Positions 5,467 through 8,424 of a stretch of 8,424 bases of DNA are shown here, one piece after another. Made by a program: the position numbers and the translations under genes. How positions within the stretch are numbered: position 1 is the first letter of the stretch; each line of letters begins with the position of its first letter. The stretch lies in contig DONH01000116.1 in the NCBI GenBank assembly GCA_003509235.1, forward strand, positions 1-8,424, in the 5' to 3' direction. The notes beneath the pieces are model-generated. The model was not told the origin of the DNA. It worked only from the letters and a program-made list of their open reading frames with translations, and made no database searches. The stretch comes from Planctomycetaceae bacterium (GTDB taxonomy: Bacteria > Planctomycetota > Planctomycetia > Pirellulales > UBA1268).

Positions 5467-6936
5467 TTACGAACTGCTTTTCGCGTCAGGATTTTCAACC
5501 CGAACGAGAAGATAGGTTTTCGAATCACCGTCTTGAAAATGGACGAGTACTTGGGTCTCATTCATCGTCAGATTTTGAATACCTGTTTCTACAATAGGCG
5601 AGGTTTTTCCTGAGAACGTCCACGCAGCACGTTGCGAATCCCCATCTATCATGCCCTCAAGGCTGGCTGTTTCACCTGTTTCCTTGTTCTGGTAGGTCCC
5701 TGCAATAACTCCGTCTTTTCTTACTGCAAGTTGCATAAACATGGTTGGTGTCGCCGAGGACTCTCCCTCCTGTGCAACAGCAAAGACGCCTAACGGCAAC
5801 CATTCGTCACCTGACGCATCGGAGGATTCAGTATCTTCCTCCGGAACACTCAGGGCAAGCTCTTCAGCTTGCTGAGCATATTCTTCTGCTGGCACAGCCT
5901 CACCGTTGTACATAACAGATGAACCGTCGTAATAGCTTCCACCACCAGATCCATAGTCATAATATCGACCCTCACCCCAGTTCCATGGCATGATGGCCGA
6001 CACGGTTCGAAAACCAGCCCAACTCCAAAAGATCGGATTTTTGTCAAAATAATAATGGCCGGTTTGCAGGCCTGACCAAAACTCCTGATGAAGTCCACTG
6101 TCGTACGCTGAATTAAGCTGTGAACGAATGGAGTCAGCTTGAGTACCAAGGTTTTGCTGCCGAGTTGTCCGACGATCCGAACGCCCCGAGGCCAGATCGG
6201 TTCTCACATCACCGCGATTTTCAACGCGGACCGTTTGCCGATCTCCCCGTCCAGAAACCCGATCCTGTCGTTTATCTGAAGCAAAGTTACGATTCTCGCC
6301 CCGACTTCCCCTCACATCAGAACGAGCGTCAGTTCGATTTGAGATTGCATCTGCACGAGAACCAGCAACATTTTTTGGTGAGGTAGCTGCAGCGGCCGCT
6401 GCTCCGCTCCCCTTGTTATTCAGGAATTCTGAAACCGCTGAACCAGATGTGGTTTTTGCTGCATCGACGCGAGACTTTGCCGCGCTGGCTGCAGCACCGT
6501 TACCGCCGGATGCTTTCAGGAAGTCTTGAACTTGTCCCTGAGTCGGTCGACTACCCGCCCGATCCTTCATCGCCCCAGATGCTTTCCCGGAAAGCCCACC
6601 TGCAGCAGCTTTGCTGGCTGCTCCCGATAGGTTACCTGATGACTTTGATGGTAGATTTTTTCGTATATCACCGCTTGGAGAAGGCCGTGATCCTGCAGCT
6701 GGTCGGGCAGAGGGTGATGGCCGGCTAGGTGCTGGTCTTGCAGAGGGAGAAGGTCGACTGGGTGCCGGTCTCGCAGAAGGCGAAGGTCGACTGGGTGCAC
6801 GAGATCCACCCGAGGGTCGCGCCCCGCCACCAGAAGGACGCCCGCCCCCGGGACGAGCAAAAAGATCAACCGGCTGGCACAGCACGCCAATGAGAGAAAC
6901 AACAAGAACAGAACCAACCCACATACGTATCTTCAT
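5467..6936 (-). CDS. Secreted Pro/Ser/Arg-repeat protein, planctomycete 'mu-protocadherin-like'
   Basis: This 489-residue exported protein starts at the ATG (6936), chosen because a strong GGAGAGGGA lies just upstream; an in-frame GTG at 6954 would fall at the edge of that site. Layout: signal peptide (about 1-26, hydrophobic core WVGSVLVVSLIGVL); Gly/Pro/Ser/Arg region with three APSRPSPSARP repeats (47-79); Ala/Ser/Gly-rich linker with two similar short motifs, QDFLKASG and SEFLNNKG; Arg/Asp-rich region (about 190-260); an aromatic-rich segment (about 268-365) including FWSGLQTGHYYF, MPWNWG and VMYNGEAVPAEEYAQQAEELA; and a C-terminal domain (about 378-483) with WLPLGVFAVAQ, MFMQLAVRKDGVIAGTY and QRAAWTF. 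From memory, the last two parts are typical of planctomycete proteins often labelled mu-protocadherin. Molecular function is unknown; an envelope or extracellular role is inferred. It is last in a likely operon after the HAD phosphatase. Confidence 0.88.
   Translation of the reverse strand: MKIRMWVGSVLVVSLIGVLCQPVDLFARPGGGRPSGGGARPSGGSRAPSRPSPSARPAPSRPSPSARPAPSRPSPSARPAAGSRPSPSGDIRKNLPSKSSGNLSGAASKAAAGGLSGKASGAMKDRAGSRPTQGQVQDFLKASGGNGAAASAAKSRVDAAKTTSGSAVSEFLNNKGSGAAAAAATSPKNVAGSRADAISNRTDARSDVRGSRGENRNFASDKRQDRVSGRGDRQTVRVENRGDVRTDLASGRSDRRTTRQQNLGTQADSIRSQLNSAYDSGLHQEFWSGLQTGHYYFDKNPIFWSWAGFRTVSAIMPWNWGEGRYYDYGSGGGSYYDGSSVMYNGEAVPAEEYAQQAEELALSVPEEDTESSDASGDEWLPLGVFAVAQEGESSATPTMFMQLAVRKDGVIAGTYQNKETGETASLEGMIDGDSQRAAWTFSGKTSPIVETGIQNLTMNETQVLVHFQDGDSKTYLLVRVENPDAKSSS
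6700..6798 (-). repeat. Three tandem 33-bp repeats (APSRPSPSARP)
   Basis: Three head-to-tail 33-base units at 6766-6798, 6733-6765 and 6700-6732 encode the identical 11-residue peptide APSRPSPSARP. The first two units differ at about four positions, while the third is more diverged in bases but not in protein sequence. A partial unit (SRPSPS) follows. Identical peptides with silent divergence suggest selection for the repeat rather than a recent duplication. Confidence 0.9.
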
Positions 6937-6943
6937 TTCTGAT

Positions 6944-6952
6944 TCCCTCTCC
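6944..6952 (-). promoter_or_regulatory. Shine-Dalgarno site for the protocadherin-like gene
   Basis: GGAGAGGGA on the minus strand ends 7 bases before the ATG at 6936-6934. It is among the strongest ribosome binding sites in the window and decides the start in favour of this ATG over the GTG at 6954. The latter would add MERESE ahead of an otherwise normal signal peptide. Confidence 0.7.
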
Positions 6953-6972
6953 ACATTTTTAATCGTATTTTC

Positions 6973-7986
6973 TCAATTTTGGCGACTGGAAAAAACTTTG
7001 TTCCAATCATTTTTCATATCAACGACGACCCACCCACGCTTTGGAGCCTCTTCGAGAGCAGTGATCAATTTCCCACTGAACGGTGGTTTTTTGTCGTACT
7101 CACATTCACGGACTCCATCAGTATGGTGGACGATCACACCAAGACTCTTATAAGGATTATCAATCGTCGTATATTCAAGCATCGACTGATCACCGTCTGA
7201 ATTTCCAAAGCATGCAATCGGCCGTCTCCCAATTTGTTGATAAATCCGGACAGACTTGCCAACTTTATCATTGACGTAGAGATTTGAGGCCTGTTTGACA
7301 AACGTTGGCACGTCGTCCCTTAGTTCGAACACAACATCGGCGCTTGAACCAAGAACCCACTCAGGGGATACACCGTAGACATCTTCAGAAAACTGCCTCA
7401 TGAAGTCGACACCACCACCAGAAACAATAGCAACCTGAAAACCATTCGCACGAAGCAAATTGATAACTTCTTGCATGGGCTGGTAGGTCGCTTTTCCATA
7501 CGAGGTGCCAAGTGGTGAATATTCTGCCTTTGAAAACCATAATTTGACGCGCTTCGCAAACTCATCGCTGGACATACCGGAATGGGTCAGTGCCATCATC
7601 TTCATGAAGCCATCATGTTTCTCTCCGGCAAACAGGGCTTTGAAGTCTCCTTCAAGAGCGGCCTTGACCATCGGGTCTTTTGCCAGTTCAGGCTGCTCAG
7701 TGGCCAATCGCTTCACCTCATCAACCACGAAAGCGATCTGAAAAGGCATTGGGCACTCTGGCCAGAGCGTTCCATCATTGTCAAAAACAGCCAGACGATC
7801 ATGCTCTGGAACAAAATCTTTCCCATTGGACACGCTGACTCTCGCAACAAAATCAAGTATTGCTTGCTTTGGTGTAGTATCAGCCCACGATGGCAAAAGA
7901 TCTTCTGCCTGCGTGACAGATATGAGCGTCAGTGAGCACAAAAACAATCGTAAGGCCATTCGCAATCGCTCTTTTCCTTCATTCAT
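6973..7986 (-). CDS. Secreted HAD-superfamily phosphatase
   Basis: This 337-residue protein has an N-terminal signal peptide (hydrophobic core ALRLFLCSLTLISV, likely cleavage after TQA at 25-27). All four HAD motifs are seen: motif I FDNDGT at 68-73 (nucleophile Asp69, acid/base Asp71), motif II IVSGGG with Ser189, motif III Lys in NDKVGK (Lys241 or Lys244), and motif IV GNSDGDQ at 261-267 (Asp264, Asp266, Mg2+ binding). The long insert between motifs I and II is a helical cap of the phosphoserine-phosphatase-like HAD group. The expected reaction is phosphomonoester hydrolysis outside the cytoplasm; the substrate is unknown. Start: ATG at 7986, 5 bases after the sulfatase stop, with GGAAGG inside the last sulfatase codons. 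ATG at 7959 would give a shorter signal peptide and is possible. Adjacency to the sulfatase suggests joint release of sulfate and phosphate from extracellular substrates; this is inference. Confidence 0.92.
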   Translation of the reverse strand: MNEGKERLRMALRLFLCSLTLISVTQAEDLLPSWADTTPKQAILDFVARVSVSNGKDFVPEHDRLAVFDNDGTLWPECPMPFQIAFVVDEVKRLATEQPELAKDPMVKAALEGDFKALFAGEKHDGFMKMMALTHSGMSSDEFAKRVKLWFSKAEYSPLGTSYGKATYQPMQEVINLLRANGFQVAIVSGGGVDFMRQFSEDVYGVSPEWVLGSSADVVFELRDDVPTFVKQASNLYVNDKVGKSVRIYQQIGRRPIACFGNSDGDQSMLEYTTIDNPYKSLGVIVHHTDGVRECEYDKKPPFSGKLITALEEAPKRGWVVVDMKNDWNKVFSSRQN

Positions 7987-7991
7987 TTGAT

Positions 7992-8424
7992 TTACTGCCT
8001 TCCAAACATGGCTCGTACAGCATCTTTCGGATCGACAACCTGCCCCTCATTTTCATCCTCAGCAATAGAGAGTTGAACGCCCTTTACTTCACCATTGAAG
8101 TGATTCCCAACCGGACCGTAGTCAGGTGAAACAGGAGCTCCTGAATCTTCACCAACATCCAATCCATCATCGGCCGAGAAGATGTTAGAGAGGGTTGCTT
8201 CAACTTTGCCTTGAGCAACCTCGTCACCATCAACAAACAGACTTACTGTACCACCCTTGCCAAGCCCTTCACCTTCGTAAGCAAACTCCATACGAACCTG
8301 GTGCTGACCAGGACTAAGCTTCTCTTTTGATGTCACAAAGGTATTTCCAAAACCACCATAGTTGTAGCAATATTTCAATTTGCCTTCGTGGGCGTAAAGA
8401 GACCAGCCACCAATATTTGCACCT
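7992..8424 (-). CDS. Arylsulfatase, C-terminal part (N-terminus outside window)
   Basis: The frame is open to the window edge; 143 C-terminal residues are visible. They match the C-terminal domain of type I (formylglycine) arylsulfatases: GGWSLY near residue 5, KYCYNYGGF, LSPGQHQVRMEFAYEGEGLGKGGTVSLFVDG, then NIFSADDGLDVGEDSGAPVSPDY and VGNHFNGEV. Catalytic Cys/Ser and metal ligands lie outside the window, so activity cannot be judged. These enzymes hydrolyse sulfate esters and are usually exported; planctomycetes carry many and use them on sulfated polysaccharides. The last codons hold a GGAAGG ribosome binding site for the phosphatase 5 bases downstream, so the two genes are probably co-transcribed and translationally coupled. 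The TTG at 8376-8378 is internal. Confidence 0.92.
   Translation of the reverse strand, partial: GANIGGWSLYAHEGKLKYCYNYGGFGNTFVTSKEKLSPGQHQVRMEFAYEGEGLGKGGTVSLFVDGDEVAQGKVEATLSNIFSADDGLDVGEDSGAPVSPDYGPVGNHFNGEVKGVQLSIAEDENEGQVVDPKDAVRAMFGRQ

Noticed and set aside
6859..6885. Lipoprotein signal (lipobox) in the protocadherin-like protein
   Set aside because: The Cys in GVLCQP is preceded by Leu at -1 rather than Gly/Ala/Ser, so a normal signal peptide is more likely.
6937..6954. GTG start for the protocadherin-like gene
   Set aside because: The GTG sits at the edge of the Shine-Dalgarno sequence for the ATG at 6936, and the ATG gives a standard signal peptide.
6611..7153. Long plus-strand open frame opposite the repeat region
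   Set aside because: Gly/Arg/Glu-rich product is a mirror of the Pro/Ser/Arg repeats on the minus strand, runs across the junction of two clear genes, and has no recognisable domain.
1..8424. Mobile elements, CRISPR arrays, tRNA or rRNA genes, defence genes
   Set aside because: No transposase or integrase motif, no spaced direct repeats outside the 33-bp coding repeats, no cloverleaf-like sequence, and every sizeable stretch is explained by ordinary coding genes.

Overview
The window most likely comes from a planctomycete (Pirellulales/Planctomycetales type) with mid-range GC. No rRNA or phylogenetic marker is visible, so this rests on gene content. The indicators are a secreted Pro/Ser/Arg-rich 'mu-protocadherin-like' protein with the conserved WLPLGVFAV C-terminal domain, a sulfatase next to a secreted HAD phosphatase, a small secreted protein with an RPNRPLHFYGN-type core, and often weak or missing Shine-Dalgarno sites. 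All genes look intact apart from the two cut by the window edges. I see no mobile element, tRNA, rRNA, CRISPR array or integration scar. The longest gene-free stretch is 179 bases (2112-2290).

Left part (1-2566, plus strand): the 3' end of a Do/HtrA-family serine protease with two PDZ domains, a strong 12-bp hairpin, then pdxJ (pyridoxine 5'-phosphate synthase), then a gap with two mutually exclusive hairpins, then a 91-residue secreted basic protein whose 3' end overlaps the convergent neighbour by 37 bases.

Middle part (2530-5399): a minus-strand cluster reading K+-channel-like protein, then DUF1622 membrane protein, then SprT-like zinc metalloprotease (gaps of 32 and 4 bases, so probably one operon). 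It is divergent from a DUF808/YedI-family inner-membrane protein. Three of these four genes encode integral membrane proteins. The channel carries a GYS rather than GYG selectivity filter, the most striking residue-level oddity in the window.

Right part (5419-8424): a hairpin plus T-tract separates the YedI gene from a second minus-strand operon reading sulfatase (C-terminal part only), secreted HAD phosphatase, then secreted repeat-rich protocadherin-like protein (gaps of 5 and 36 bases). All three products are predicted or expected to be exported, which fits planctomycete breakdown of sulfated polysaccharides or the making of envelope material.

I found no clear new defence, mobile or biosynthetic system. 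The observations most worth following are the GYS-filter channel with its membrane-protein/SprT neighbourhood, the small secreted protein overlapping the SprT gene, and the sulfatase-phosphatase-protocadherin cluster.
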